A stretch of 64,000 nucleotides of DNA from NCBI GenBank assembly GCA_046328525.1, contig JAXLWK010000008.1, forward strand, positions 186,001-250,000, read 5' to 3'. The stretch comes from JBDHWG01 sp046328525 (GTDB lineage: Bacteria; Chloroflexota; Anaerolineae; Epilineales; JAHCIE01). Below are positions 50,679 to 58,927 of the stretch, piece by piece. The position numbers and the translations under genes are program-made. Each line of letters starts with the position of its first letter. The stretch's first letter is position 1. The notes under the pieces were generated by a model that saw only the letters and a program-made list of their open reading frames with translations, was not told where the DNA came from and searched no databases.

Positions 50679-51210
50679 TCAGGGGCGGCCTGCTGCCAGC
50701 GCCGTCATATTTCCGGCGGATATCGCCGTGTTGGAGCCACAGCCGGAGCCGATCGTGCGCGGGGCGCGCGTGGCCGACGTGCCGCAGATTGCCGAGCTGG
50801 TCGCGTACTACGCGCACCAGCGCGACCTTCTGCCGCGCTCCATCAGCGACATCTACCAGTCGGTGCGCGAGTGGGTGGTGGCTGAGCTTGACGGCGAGAT
50901 CGTCGCCTGCGGCTCGCTGCTCATCATGTGGGCCGACCTGGCCGAAGTGCGCTCCATCGCCGTCAAGTCCGGCTTCCAGGGGCAGGGTCTCGGCCAGGCG
51001 GTGGTGCTGGCGCTGGTCGAGGAGGCGCGGCGGCTCGGCATCCCGACGGTGTTCTGCCTGACGCGGGCGGTGCCGTTCTTCGCGCGCCTGGGCTTTGCGG
51101 TGACGGAGCGCGACCGCTTCCCGCGCAAGGTCTGGAAGGACTGCATCCACTGCCCGGTGTTTGCGAACTGTGACGAGGTCGCCATGGCGCTGCCGGTCAC
51201 GCGGGAGTAG
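50653..51210 (+). CDS. Short GNAT-type N-acetylglutamate synthase
   Basis: 185 aa. A GNAT acetyltransferase of the short-NAGS type, which catalyses the first arginine step, acetyl-CoA plus glutamate. The acetyl-CoA-binding loop is in VKSGFQGQGLGQAVVLALVE. The C-terminal RKVWKDCIHCPVFANCDEVAMAL, with its three Cys, is characteristic of short NAGS enzymes in Chloroflexota-like and Deinococcus-type bacteria. Fusion to an amino-acid kinase domain is absent. Placement right after argD supports the role. The last codons are duplicated downstream (51225-51255). Confidence 0.85.
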   Translation: MESMPRVYSQGRPAASAVIFPADIAVLEPQPEPIVRGARVADVPQIAELVAYYAHQRDLLPRSISDIYQSVREWVVAELDGEIVACGSLLIMWADLAEVRSIAVKSGFQGQGLGQAVVLALVEEARRLGIPTVFCLTRAVPFFARLGFAVTERDRFPRKVWKDCIHCPVFANCDEVAMALPVTRE

Positions 51211-51270
51211 AGACGCGCCGTCGTGCTGCCGGCCACGCGGGAGTAGAGACGCGCCATGGCGCGTCTCTAC
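51189..51270. repeat. 36-bp duplication and GTAGAGACGCGCC palindrome
   Basis: 31 bp at 51189-51219, including the last codons and stop of the N-acetylglutamate synthase gene, recur at 51225-51255 with one mismatch. The second copy runs into the palindrome GTAGAGACGCGCC/GGCGCGTCTCTAC (51243-51270). Confidence 0.65.
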
Positions 51271-51293
51271 TGGTATCGTAGAAAGATAGTGTC

Positions 51294-52217
51294 ATGGAGC
51301 AGGAGTCTTTTTCGGCAGCCGCGCCGGTGGCCGAGCCGCGCGCGGCTGCGCGCTTTACCACCCTCGATCTCGCCATGCTGGGCGTCGTCTTCATCTGGGG
51401 CCTGAACTTCGTCGCCCTCAAGGTCGGCCTGGCCGAGATCAACACCCTCGCCTTCGCCGGCATCCGCTTCCTCATTGCGACCCTGACCATGATCGTCTTG
51501 ATGCGCGTCACGCGGGAGAGCTTCAGCATCCTGAAGGGCGACTTCTGGAAGATCATGGGCATCGGGGTGATGGGGCAGGGCGGCTACCAGGTCATCTTCA
51601 TGAGCGGCATGGCGCGCTCGTCCGCCGGCACGGCCTCGCTCATCCTGGCGACGTCGCCCATCTGGGTTGCGCTCATGGGCCGCGTGGTGGGCGAGCGCAT
51701 CAGCCGCTGGGCGTGGATCGGCATCCTGCTGTCCTTCGCCGGCCTCCTCCTGCTCATCCAGGGCGGCGCGGGCGTCGGCCTGGACGCCGAGCATCTGGTG
51801 GGCGACTTTCTGCTGCTGCTGTCGGCGATTGGCTGGGCGCTGTACACCGTGATCTCGCGCCCCTTCCTCCACCGCTACTCGCCGCTCAAGCTCACGGCGC
51901 TGACGATGGTGCTCGGCACGTGGCCGCTCTACCTGATCGCCCTGCCGTCGGCCATGCAGCAGAACTGGGCGGCGGTCACGCCGGTCGCCTGGGGCAGCCT
52001 GCTCTACTCGGCGTTTTTTGCCATTGTCGTCGCGTACATCATCTGGTATGTCAGCGTGCATCGTGTCGGCAGCGCGCGCACCTCGGTCTACAGCAATCTG
52101 ACGCCGGTCGTGGCCCTCATCCTGGCGTCGGTGCTGCTGGGCGAGCGCATCACCGCTGTGCAGCTCGTCGGCGGCGCGGTCGTCCTCCTCGGCATCGCCC
52201 TCACCCGCAAGAAGTAA
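51294..52217 (+). CDS. EamA/DMT-family transporter
   Basis: 307 aa with ten membrane helices in two EamA repeats (FIWGLNFVALKVGLAEINTL in the first, LLLLSAIGWALYTVISRPFL in the second). The drug/metabolite transporter superfamily mostly exports amino acids or related metabolites. It lies 84 bp after the arginine operon, which would fit amino-acid export, but nothing in the sequence proves the substrate. It ends against a long palindrome. Confidence 0.88.
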   Translation: MEQESFSAAAPVAEPRAAARFTTLDLAMLGVVFIWGLNFVALKVGLAEINTLAFAGIRFLIATLTMIVLMRVTRESFSILKGDFWKIMGIGVMGQGGYQVIFMSGMARSSAGTASLILATSPIWVALMGRVVGERISRWAWIGILLSFAGLLLLIQGGAGVGLDAEHLVGDFLLLLSAIGWALYTVISRPFLHRYSPLKLTALTMVLGTWPLYLIALPSAMQQNWAAVTPVAWGSLLYSAFFAIVVAYIIWYVSVHRVGSARTSVYSNLTPVVALILASVLLGERITAVQLVGGAVVLLGIALTRKK

Positions 52218-52247
52218 CGGCGGAGGCGCGCTCGGCCGGCAACGCTT

Positions 52248-52348
52248 TGGACCACGAAGGCCACGAAATGCCACGAAAAACGCGAAAGGGAATCTCGTGG
52301 CGTGTTCCTTTCGCGCCTTTCGTGCCCTTTCGTGGCCTTCGCGGTCCA
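52248..52348. repeat. Long hairpin between convergent genes
   Basis: TGGACCACGAAGGCCACGAAA (52248-52268) pairs with 52328-52348, and a further internal pairing joins CGCGAAAGG and CCTTTCGCG. It lies between the convergent transporter and plsY genes and may end both transcripts. Confidence 0.6.
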
Positions 52349-52353
52349 GAGTC

Positions 52354-52944
52354 TCACGCCTGGGTGGGGGGCGCGGAGCGGGGGCGGCGGAACTCGTGGC
52401 GGTGGCGCCAGACGAGGATGAGGAAGTTGCCGAGCCACGCGCCGAGCAGCGGCGGGGCGGCGTGGGTAACAAGCAGGACGGCCAGCAGCGTCAGCATCCC
52501 CAGGGTGATGGCCCATGCTTCGACCTTCAGCACCAGCACCCAGAAGGTGAGCGCCAGGCCGAGCGTGATGGGGCCGAGCCACGTCGTCAGGGCCAGCCAG
52601 ACGCCGAAGCTGACCGTGATGGCCTTGCCGCCCTGGAAGCGCAAGAACGGCGTGTAGCAATGCCCCAGGATAGGCGCGAGGGCAACCGCCGTCAGGTCCC
52701 ACCCGGCGATACCGCCGATGCCCATCGCCAGCCACAGCGGAATCGCCCCCTTGAAGCCGTCCAGCAGAATCGCCGTCATGCCCCAGAAGCCGCCGCCTGC
52801 CTTGAACACGTTCGTCGCGCCCGGGTTGCCGTCGCCGTAGTCGCGGATGTCCACGTGCAGCGCCACGCGCCCCAGCCAGTAGGACAGGGGCAGCGCGCCG
52901 AAGAGGAACGCGACGGCGACCCAGAACGGGGTGGTGGGGTTCAC
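52354..52944 (-). CDS. plsY: Acyl-phosphate:glycerol-3-phosphate acyltransferase PlsY
   Basis: 196 aa, five or more membrane helices. PlsY acylates glycerol-3-phosphate to start phospholipid synthesis. Conserved loops are present: DGNPGATNVFKAGG (G3P/acyl-phosphate loop), the Lys of LDGFKGAIPL, and GHCYTPFLRFQGGKAITVS with the family His and GGK. The first loop usually has a Ser-x-x-x-Gly, here YGDGNPGATN, within family variation. Its start overlaps the lycopene-cyclase gene's stop by 4 nt. Confidence 0.88.
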   Translation of the reverse strand: MNPTTPFWVAVAFLFGALPLSYWLGRVALHVDIRDYGDGNPGATNVFKAGGGFWGMTAILLDGFKGAIPLWLAMGIGGIAGWDLTAVALAPILGHCYTPFLRFQGGKAITVSFGVWLALTTWLGPITLGLALTFWVLVLKVEAWAITLGMLTLLAVLLVTHAAPPLLGAWLGNFLILVWRHRHEFRRPRSAPPTQA

Positions 52945-53753
52945 TCGTTGACCTGGGGCGTGGACTTGCGGATGGAGAGCCGCTGGCGGATCTCGCGCAG
53001 GCGCTCACCGCCCTCTTGCGACATGACCAGGATCGAGCCGAACGTGATGAGGGTGTTCGTGGCGAGGAAGAACACGAACTCCTCGACCGGCAACACGCCG
53101 CCGATGAGGATGGGCAGCGAGGTGGCCGGCGCAATTGTCCACGTCCCACCGCCGATGGCAATCGAGTCGACGGCGGCGAGGTATAGGGTCAGCGAGGCAA
53201 TCGCCAGCAGCGTCAGCCGGCCGTAGCGCCGCAGGATGTCGCCGCCGAAGCCGACTTGCAAGGCGATGGGCGGCAAGGCCCAGGCCAGGATGAGCGCGAG
53301 ATACGTTCCCGGCGCCCAGCCGGCCGTCAAGATGATCACGCTGGCGAGCCACACCACGCCGATGATCGGCAGGGGCGCGTAGCGCCAGGCCGCGCGTAGC
53401 GGCGCCATCTGGCGCGGCAGCCCCACGTGGCGCATGAGGAACAGCAGCCACAGCCCGGCCAGGATCGTCTGGACGACGAAGAAGGTGTACTCCTCGATGG
53501 GAACCCAGCCCAGGGTGATGCCAATCACGAGCCGCGGGTCATAGACCCAGACGCCGGTCGCCACGAGGTAGTTATCCCACGGCGTGGTGTACACCACAGC
53601 CAGGACGATATGGAGCAGCGTGGCGGCCCAGATGGGCCAGTTACGCAGGCTCGACGGTACGGTCTTGCCCCGCCGCCCGTCCACGACGGCCACAACCGCC
53701 AGGATGAGGGCGGGAATCACGATAAAGCGAATCAAGAACACGAAATACGTCAT
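52941..53753 (-). CDS. crtYcd: Lycopene cyclase, fused CrtYc-CrtYd type
   Basis: 270 aa with seven or so membrane helices in two homologous halves. Each half has the PxEE motif of heterodimeric-type lycopene cyclases: GWVPIEEYTFFVVQTILAG in the first (CrtYc-like) and GVLPVEEFVFFLATNTLITF in the second (CrtYd-like), with TTPWDNYLVATGVWVYDP and DSIAIGGGTWTIAP before them. It cyclises lycopene ends to beta- or epsilon-rings. The frame is open to 54083, but the ATG at 53753 (MTYFVFLIRF) gives the family N-terminus. It follows a glycosyltransferase and P450 in the same operon. Confidence 0.9.
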   Translation of the reverse strand: MTYFVFLIRFIVIPALILAVVAVVDGRRGKTVPSSLRNWPIWAATLLHIVLAVVYTTPWDNYLVATGVWVYDPRLVIGITLGWVPIEEYTFFVVQTILAGLWLLFLMRHVGLPRQMAPLRAAWRYAPLPIIGVVWLASVIILTAGWAPGTYLALILAWALPPIALQVGFGGDILRRYGRLTLLAIASLTLYLAAVDSIAIGGGTWTIAPATSLPILIGGVLPVEEFVFFLATNTLITFGSILVMSQEGGERLREIRQRLSIRKSTPQVNE

Positions 53754-53758
53754 CCTTG

Positions 53759-54838
53759 TTATACCCTTCGGCCACGCCAGTGGATGCCGCCGCCCACAAC
53801 TTTGCGGGCCATGCCCCACAGGGACGCGGCGAACACCACGCCGCCGCCCACCGGCCCCAGTAGGGCCAGCCACGGCCGCCCCCGCCGCGCCGTCCAGGGC
53901 AACATGCCGAGGGACGCCGCCCCCCACGACAGCAGCAGCCAGCGCGGGTGAACCTTGCCGGTCAGGACGCCGAGAACGGTCATCAGCGGCGTGACTTGCG
54001 CCGTCACAAACAGCATAGTAATCAGGCTGCGCAGGCCGATGTGCTGCATGGAGCCGGAGGCGAGGCGCGCCATGCCGTGCCACATCTGCCGCGTGTCGGC
54101 GTACATGTACACCTTCGCCGCGTTCTCGCCGCGCATCATCGGCGTCTCGAAGCCCTCCCGCCGCAGGACAGCACCCAGGGCGACATCCTCGATCATCTCA
54201 TCCTTGACGCTCCCAAACCCACCGGTCCTTTCGTACACCTCGCGGCGCAGGAGAATGTACTGCCCGTTGAGTATGCCCGCGTCGCGTTGCAGCCCGGCGA
54301 ATAGCCCGGCGTAGGCCACGTCGAGGGTCAGCCGGTCAATCAGGCCGAAGGATTGCTGGTCGAGGAACAAGCTCAGGCCGTCCCAGCCCCGCGCCATGGC
54401 CGTGCGCACCGCCTGGGCCGGGCCGTCGGGCGCGTGGGCGGTGTCGGCGTCGGTGAACAGGAGCCACTCGCCCCGCGCCGCCAGCGCCCCTTTGTGGCAG
54501 GCATGGGGCTTGCCGAGCCAGCCGAAGGGCAGCCCATCCAGGCGGATGACGCGGGCGCCGAACGACCGCGCGATGTCGCCGGTGTCGTCGGTCGAGCCGT
54601 CGTCCACGACGATGATCTCGACCTCGCCCGGATACTCCAGCGCCGTCAGCGTCGGCAGGAGACGGCGCAGATTAGCGGACTCGTTGCGCGCCGGCACGAT
54701 AATGGACAGCGACGGGAACGGCCCCTCGACGACGGACCAGGCCAGGCGCGGCAGGCTGTCGTAGACCTGCTGGGCGCGCAGGCCGAGGGGAACGGCGAAC
54801 AGGCCCATCGCGGCGTTCTGCCGCCAGTTAATGAGCAT
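53759..54838 (-). CDS. Family 2 glycosyltransferase (carotenoid-associated)
   Basis: 359 aa GT-A glycosyltransferase: LSIIVPARNESANLRRLL, VDDGSTDDTGDIA, TDADTAHAPDG (DxD-type metal site) and EMIEDVALGAVLRREGF as the acceptor-side motif, followed by three or four C-terminal membrane helices. The design resembles CrtQ/CruC-type enzymes that glycosylate hydroxylated carotenoids. The neighbouring lycopene cyclase and P450 support that role, but hopanoid or other lipid acceptors are possible. It overlaps the P450 stop by 11 nt. Confidence 0.82.
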   Translation of the reverse strand: MLINWRQNAAMGLFAVPLGLRAQQVYDSLPRLAWSVVEGPFPSLSIIVPARNESANLRRLLPTLTALEYPGEVEIIVVDDGSTDDTGDIARSFGARVIRLDGLPFGWLGKPHACHKGALAARGEWLLFTDADTAHAPDGPAQAVRTAMARGWDGLSLFLDQQSFGLIDRLTLDVAYAGLFAGLQRDAGILNGQYILLRREVYERTGGFGSVKDEMIEDVALGAVLRREGFETPMMRGENAAKVYMYADTRQMWHGMARLASGSMQHIGLRSLITMLFVTAQVTPLMTVLGVLTGKVHPRWLLLSWGAASLGMLPWTARRGRPWLALLGPVGGGVVFAASLWGMARKVVGGGIHWRGRRV

Positions 54839-56171
54839 GCGGCGGCTCCCGTCGGGTCACACGCATCATCACGCCCGGCTTGGGTTCCAGCGTCGCGCCC
54901 ATGTACGGCTTGATCTGCGCCCCGTTGAGCAGCTCGAAGCTGAACCGCTGGAGCAGGCGGCCCAGGACGACCTTGCCCTCGATCTGGGCGAAGATCGCGC
55001 CGATGCAGTTGCGCGGCCCGCCGCCGAATGGGATATAGGAGAAGGCCGGCCGGTGCTGCTGCGGGTCGAAGCGCGCCGGGCAGAAGCGCTCCGGCTGCGG
55101 CCACTCCGGGCCGTCGCGGTGGGTCAGGTAGATGGAGTACATGACGCGCGTCCCGTGCGGGATGTCGTAGCCGTGGACTTTGAGATCTTCCCGCGCCATG
55201 CGGTTGCCGACGTGAATGGGCGGGTACATTCGCAGCGTTTCTTTAGTGACCTGCTCCGTGTAGGTCATCCGATCCAGCCCCTCCGGCGTCGGCGGCGCGT
55301 CGCTCGTCCCCAGAACGGCGTCCACCTCGGCGACCACTCGATCCAGGATGTCGGGGTGGCTGCCGAGCAGGTACAGCGCCCACGCCAGGAACGCAGTGCT
55401 GGTGTCGTGGCCGGCGATGAGCATGGTCAGGAGCTGGTCGCGGATAAGGTCGTCGGTCATGTCGGGCGCGGCGATGAGCTGGCCGAGCAGGTCGCCGGCG
55501 TCCGGCGTCTCCCCGCTTGCGGCAAGCTCGGCGCGTCGCTGGCGGATGATGCCGTAGAGGTAGTCGTCCATCTCGCGCTTCGCGTGGCGGTACTGGGGGC
55601 GCGGCATGTTCGCCCACAGGATCCAGGGGCCGGGCGAGATGTAGGACAGGATGCGCATGATGGTCGGCCAGAGGCGCTCCATGTCCGGCGTGAAGTCCAC
55701 GCGGAACAACGTGCCGACGAGGATGAGCAGGGCAATCTTGCGCATCTCGACCAGCATGTCGCGGCGTTCACCGGATGCCCAGGCGTCGGTCACCTGGTCG
55801 GTGTAGCGCCACATCGCTTCGACGTGGCGTAACGTCTGGCGGCGTTGAAGCGTTGGCTCCATTGTAGCGCGCAGGCGGTCGTGCTCCTCGCCGTCGACGA
55901 CGAGAACGCCGCGCCGCAGTAGCTTCGTCACCGGGTCGGTCTCACTGCGCCACTGGAGCTTGTCGCGGTCCGTGACGAGGACCTGGTGGGCGGCCTCGCG
56001 GCCGATCACCACGGCGGGTTGGAAGCGGGGCATGGTAATCTGGAAGACGTTGCCGACGTGCGCGTGCATCAGGGCCAGCGCGGTCAGCAGCGACCGGTCG
56101 CGGGCCAGGCCGCGCAAGACTTTGAGACCGGTCGGGCCGTCGGCGACCGGCAGCGGACAGGGTGACACCAC
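54828..56171 (-). CDS. Cytochrome P450 (possible carotenoid hydroxylase)
   Basis: 447 aa. P450 landmarks: I-helix AGHDTSTAFLAWALYLL, K-helix ExxR in VTKETLRMYPP, and the haem loop FGGGPRNCIG with axial Cys389. The fatty-acid/carotenoid-type P450s (CYP175, CYP97 and CYP120 groups) are the likely relatives, from overall motif wording and the adjacent lycopene cyclase. No redox-partner domain is fused. First gene of a four-gene operon P450, glycosyltransferase, cyclase, plsY. Confidence 0.85.
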   Translation of the reverse strand: MVSPCPLPVADGPTGLKVLRGLARDRSLLTALALMHAHVGNVFQITMPRFQPAVVIGREAAHQVLVTDRDKLQWRSETDPVTKLLRRGVLVVDGEEHDRLRATMEPTLQRRQTLRHVEAMWRYTDQVTDAWASGERRDMLVEMRKIALLILVGTLFRVDFTPDMERLWPTIMRILSYISPGPWILWANMPRPQYRHAKREMDDYLYGIIRQRRAELAASGETPDAGDLLGQLIAAPDMTDDLIRDQLLTMLIAGHDTSTAFLAWALYLLGSHPDILDRVVAEVDAVLGTSDAPPTPEGLDRMTYTEQVTKETLRMYPPIHVGNRMAREDLKVHGYDIPHGTRVMYSIYLTHRDGPEWPQPERFCPARFDPQQHRPAFSYIPFGGGPRNCIGAIFAQIEGKVVLGRLLQRFSFELLNGAQIKPYMGATLEPKPGVMMRVTRREPPHAH

Positions 56172-56258
56172 GCCTCCTTACTCTGCGTCCTCGATGTTAC
56201 AGCTAATCTATGGATTTTGCGGCCGGCGGTCAAATTGAGATGGCGGCGACGCCGGAGT

Positions 56259-56288
56259 TTAGGAAAACGGGGGCGGGGCGGGTATAAT
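56259..56288 (+). promoter_or_regulatory. Promoter of the UPF0104 gene
   Basis: TATAAT (56283-56288) with TTAGGA 18 bp upstream (56259-56264). The -10 is perfect, the -35 is weak. Confidence 0.4.
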
Positions 56289-56359
56289 TCTTCAGTTATG
56301 TGGTAGGGTCGCTGGCGGCTGGCGCGTGCCTATCGAGGACCGGCCGCCCGGAGGACACG

Positions 56360-57385
56360 GTGAGAAGTTGGCGTTTCTGGTTAGGCATAGCAGTTAGCGC
56401 GTTCTTCCTCTATATTGCGTTGCGGGGCCAAAAACTCGACGAAGTGCTGGTTGCCTTGCGCCACGCCGACTACTGGTGGCTCATCCCGGGCATCGCCGTC
56501 TACTTCCTGGCCGTGGTCGCGCGCACGTGGCGCTGGCACTACATGCTGCGCCCGATGAAGTCTATCCCCATTCCTCGCCTGTTCCCCATGGTCGTCATCG
56601 GCTACATGGGCAACAACATCTACCCGGCGCGGGCGGGCGAGATTCTGCGCTCATATGTCCTGCGCCGCAGCGACGGCGTCCCGATGAGCGGTAGCCTGGC
56701 GACGGTGCTCATCGAGCGCCTGTTCGACGGCCTGACCATGCTCGTGTTCGTATTCCTGACCCTGCCGCTCCTCACCATCAGCGACACAATGCGGCGCTTC
56801 GTCATCCTCTTCACCATCCTGTTCCTGATTGGGCTGGTGTTCTTCCTCTACCTGGCAAGCGCCCCTTACCGCGCCATGTGGCTCTACACTCTGGTGGTCG
56901 AGCGGTTCGTTCCGCAGCGCTTCCGCGGCGCGGTCAGCGACGGCCTCGACCGCTTCATGGGCGGCCTGTCGTCACTACGCAGCGGGCGCGACGTGGCGAT
57001 CATCTTCGGCACGTCCATCGTCATCTGGCTGTTGGAGACGCTGAAGTACTGGTTCGTGATGCACGCCTTCCCGTTCCAGGTGAGCTTCTTCGTCCTTATG
57101 CTCATGAACGGCATCGTCAACCTGTTCACGACCATTCCCGCCGCGCCGGGCTATGTCGGCACGTTCGACGCGCCCGGCATCGAGATTCTCAAGAACGCGG
57201 GGGTGGATCCGGAGGTCGCCACCGCCTACACCCTCGTCCTGCACGCGGCCTTGTGGCTGCCCATCACGCTGCTCGGCATCTTCTTCATGTGGCGGGCGCA
57301 CCTGTCGTGGCAGGGGGTGCAGGAGGAGCTGGCGCAGGAAAGCGATGGGCCGCTCGCGGCCCAATCAACGAGTACCGGCGGCTAA
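56360..57385 (+). CDS. UPF0104 / lysylphosphatidylglycerol synthase-like membrane protein
   Basis: 341 aa with eight or more membrane helices and the signature MVVIGYMGNNIYPARAGEILRSYVL, typical of the LPG_synthase_TM (UPF0104, AglD-like) family, which includes lipid flippases and glycolipid-related proteins. The GTG at 56360 has CGGAGG 7 nt upstream and gives the usual N-terminal RSWRFWLGIAVSAFFLYIAL. An in-frame ATG at 56300 would add a non-hydrophobic extension. It lies before an FAD oxidoreductase and ugd, suggesting an envelope-glycan role. Confidence 0.85.
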   Translation: MRSWRFWLGIAVSAFFLYIALRGQKLDEVLVALRHADYWWLIPGIAVYFLAVVARTWRWHYMLRPMKSIPIPRLFPMVVIGYMGNNIYPARAGEILRSYVLRRSDGVPMSGSLATVLIERLFDGLTMLVFVFLTLPLLTISDTMRRFVILFTILFLIGLVFFLYLASAPYRAMWLYTLVVERFVPQRFRGAVSDGLDRFMGGLSSLRSGRDVAIIFGTSIVIWLLETLKYWFVMHAFPFQVSFFVLMLMNGIVNLFTTIPAAPGYVGTFDAPGIEILKNAGVDPEVATAYTLVLHAALWLPITLLGIFFMWRAHLSWQGVQEELAQESDGPLAAQSTSTGG

Positions 57386-57458
57386 CATGCTTCTTAGTGT
57401 ACTTTCTGGCTCTGTCACGACCTCTGTATTGTTGATACGAAGGTGATTGGTATCGTCA

Positions 57459-58841
57459 ATGTATGAACTGAGCAACACAACACTCGACAGCGCCGACCGT
57501 CCGCAGCGCATCGCCATCATCGGCGCGGGGATCGCCGGGCTGGCGGCCGCCAATGACCTGACGAAGGCCGGCTACCGCGTCACCGTCTACGAGGCCGCGC
57601 CGCAGGCCGGCGGGCTGGCGTCGGGCTTCCGCGACTCATCGTGGGAGTGGCCGCTGGAGCGCTTCTACCACCACATTTTCCAGACGGACAAGGCGATCCT
57701 CGACCTGGCGAAAGAGATTGGGTACGCGGACAAGACCTTCTTCCGCGCGCCCGTCACCGCCCAGTGGTGGCAGGGCAAGGGCTACCCGCTGGACGGCCCA
57801 CTGCCCGTCATGCGCTTCCCGGCGCTGCCGCTGGCCGACCGGGCGCGGTTTGGCGCGGCCATCGCCTATCTCAAGTACGGCGTGCGCGACTGGCAGCCCC
57901 TGGAGCAGACGACGGCGGCCGCGTGGACGCGGCAGGCGATGGGCGACACAGTCTACCAGACGCTCATCCACCCGCTGCTCGAAGGAAAGTTCGGGCCATA
58001 CGCCGAGGACGTCAACATGGCGTGGCTGTGGGCGCGGTTCAAGACGCGCAGCTTCAAGCTCGGCTACTTCGTCGGCGGCTTCCAGGGCTTCTCCGACGCG
58101 CTGCTGACCCACGTTCGCCGCGCCGGCGTCGCGGTCACGCTCGGCACGCCCATCCAGGCGTTGACGCCGCTGCCCGACGGCCGCTGGCAGGTTGTCGCAC
58201 CGGCGACGGACGCAACCGCGCCAGGAGCGACCTACGACGGCGTCGTCGTGACCGGCGCGCCCGGCCTGCTGAACCGCCTTGTCCCGGCGCTGCCGCCGGA
58301 GTATCTCGGTAAGCTCAAGACGCTGCGCTCGATGGGCGCGGTGGTCATGACCATCGCCCTGCGGCAGCCGCTCACGAAGGGCCTGTACTGGGTGAACATG
58401 CCCAAGGACCAGTTTCCGTTCCTGGCCCTCGTCGAGCACACCAATTTCATCGAGCCGGCGCGCTACGGCGGTGACCACCTGGTCTACTGCGGCGACTATC
58501 TCGACCCGTCCCACGAGTACTTCCGGCTCAGCCAGGACGAGCTGTTGCAGCGGTTCCTGCCGGCGCTCAAGCAGGTCAACCCGGCGTTCGACGCCTCATG
58601 GGTGCGGGCGGCCTGGCTGCACCGCGAGCCGTACGCCCAGCCCATCGTGACCGTCGGCCACTCGCGCAATATCCCGCCCCTGAAGACACCGCTGCCGGGG
58701 CTGTTCTGGGCAAGCATGAGCCAGGTCTACCCCTGGGACCGCGGCACGAACTTCGCCGTCGAGATCGGCCAGCGCGTCGCCCGGACAGTTGTGGCGGCCG
58801 CCGCCGTCCCCGGCCAGGCCCAGGCCGTGGCGACGATTTGA
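57459..58841 (+). CDS. FAD-dependent amine-oxidase-like oxidoreductase
   Basis: 460 aa. The N-terminal dinucleotide-binding motif RIAIIGAGIAGLAAANDLTKAG and the GG motif AAPQAGGLASGF are followed by a substrate domain and the C-terminal FAD-contact strand (GLFWASMSQVYPWDRGTNFAVEIG). This is the amine oxidase/protoporphyrinogen oxidase/phytoene desaturase superfamily. Members beside UPF0104 and ugd genes are often annotated UDP-galactopyranose-mutase-like or desaturase-like, and the reaction is not predictable here. The ATG at 57459 is preferred to a TTG 12 nt upstream that crowds the AAGGTGA site. Confidence 0.85.
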   Translation: MYELSNTTLDSADRPQRIAIIGAGIAGLAAANDLTKAGYRVTVYEAAPQAGGLASGFRDSSWEWPLERFYHHIFQTDKAILDLAKEIGYADKTFFRAPVTAQWWQGKGYPLDGPLPVMRFPALPLADRARFGAAIAYLKYGVRDWQPLEQTTAAAWTRQAMGDTVYQTLIHPLLEGKFGPYAEDVNMAWLWARFKTRSFKLGYFVGGFQGFSDALLTHVRRAGVAVTLGTPIQALTPLPDGRWQVVAPATDATAPGATYDGVVVTGAPGLLNRLVPALPPEYLGKLKTLRSMGAVVMTIALRQPLTKGLYWVNMPKDQFPFLALVEHTNFIEPARYGGDHLVYCGDYLDPSHEYFRLSQDELLQRFLPALKQVNPAFDASWVRAAWLHREPYAQPIVTVGHSRNIPPLKTPLPGLFWASMSQVYPWDRGTNFAVEIGQRVARTVVAAAAVPGQAQAVATI

Positions 58842-58927
58842 CATAGGGCAACCGATATTATAGATTTGTGGCTCTCAGGCGGCCGCAACGGCGCCGGCCG
58901 CCTGGCACAGTAAGGAAGTGAAAGTCT

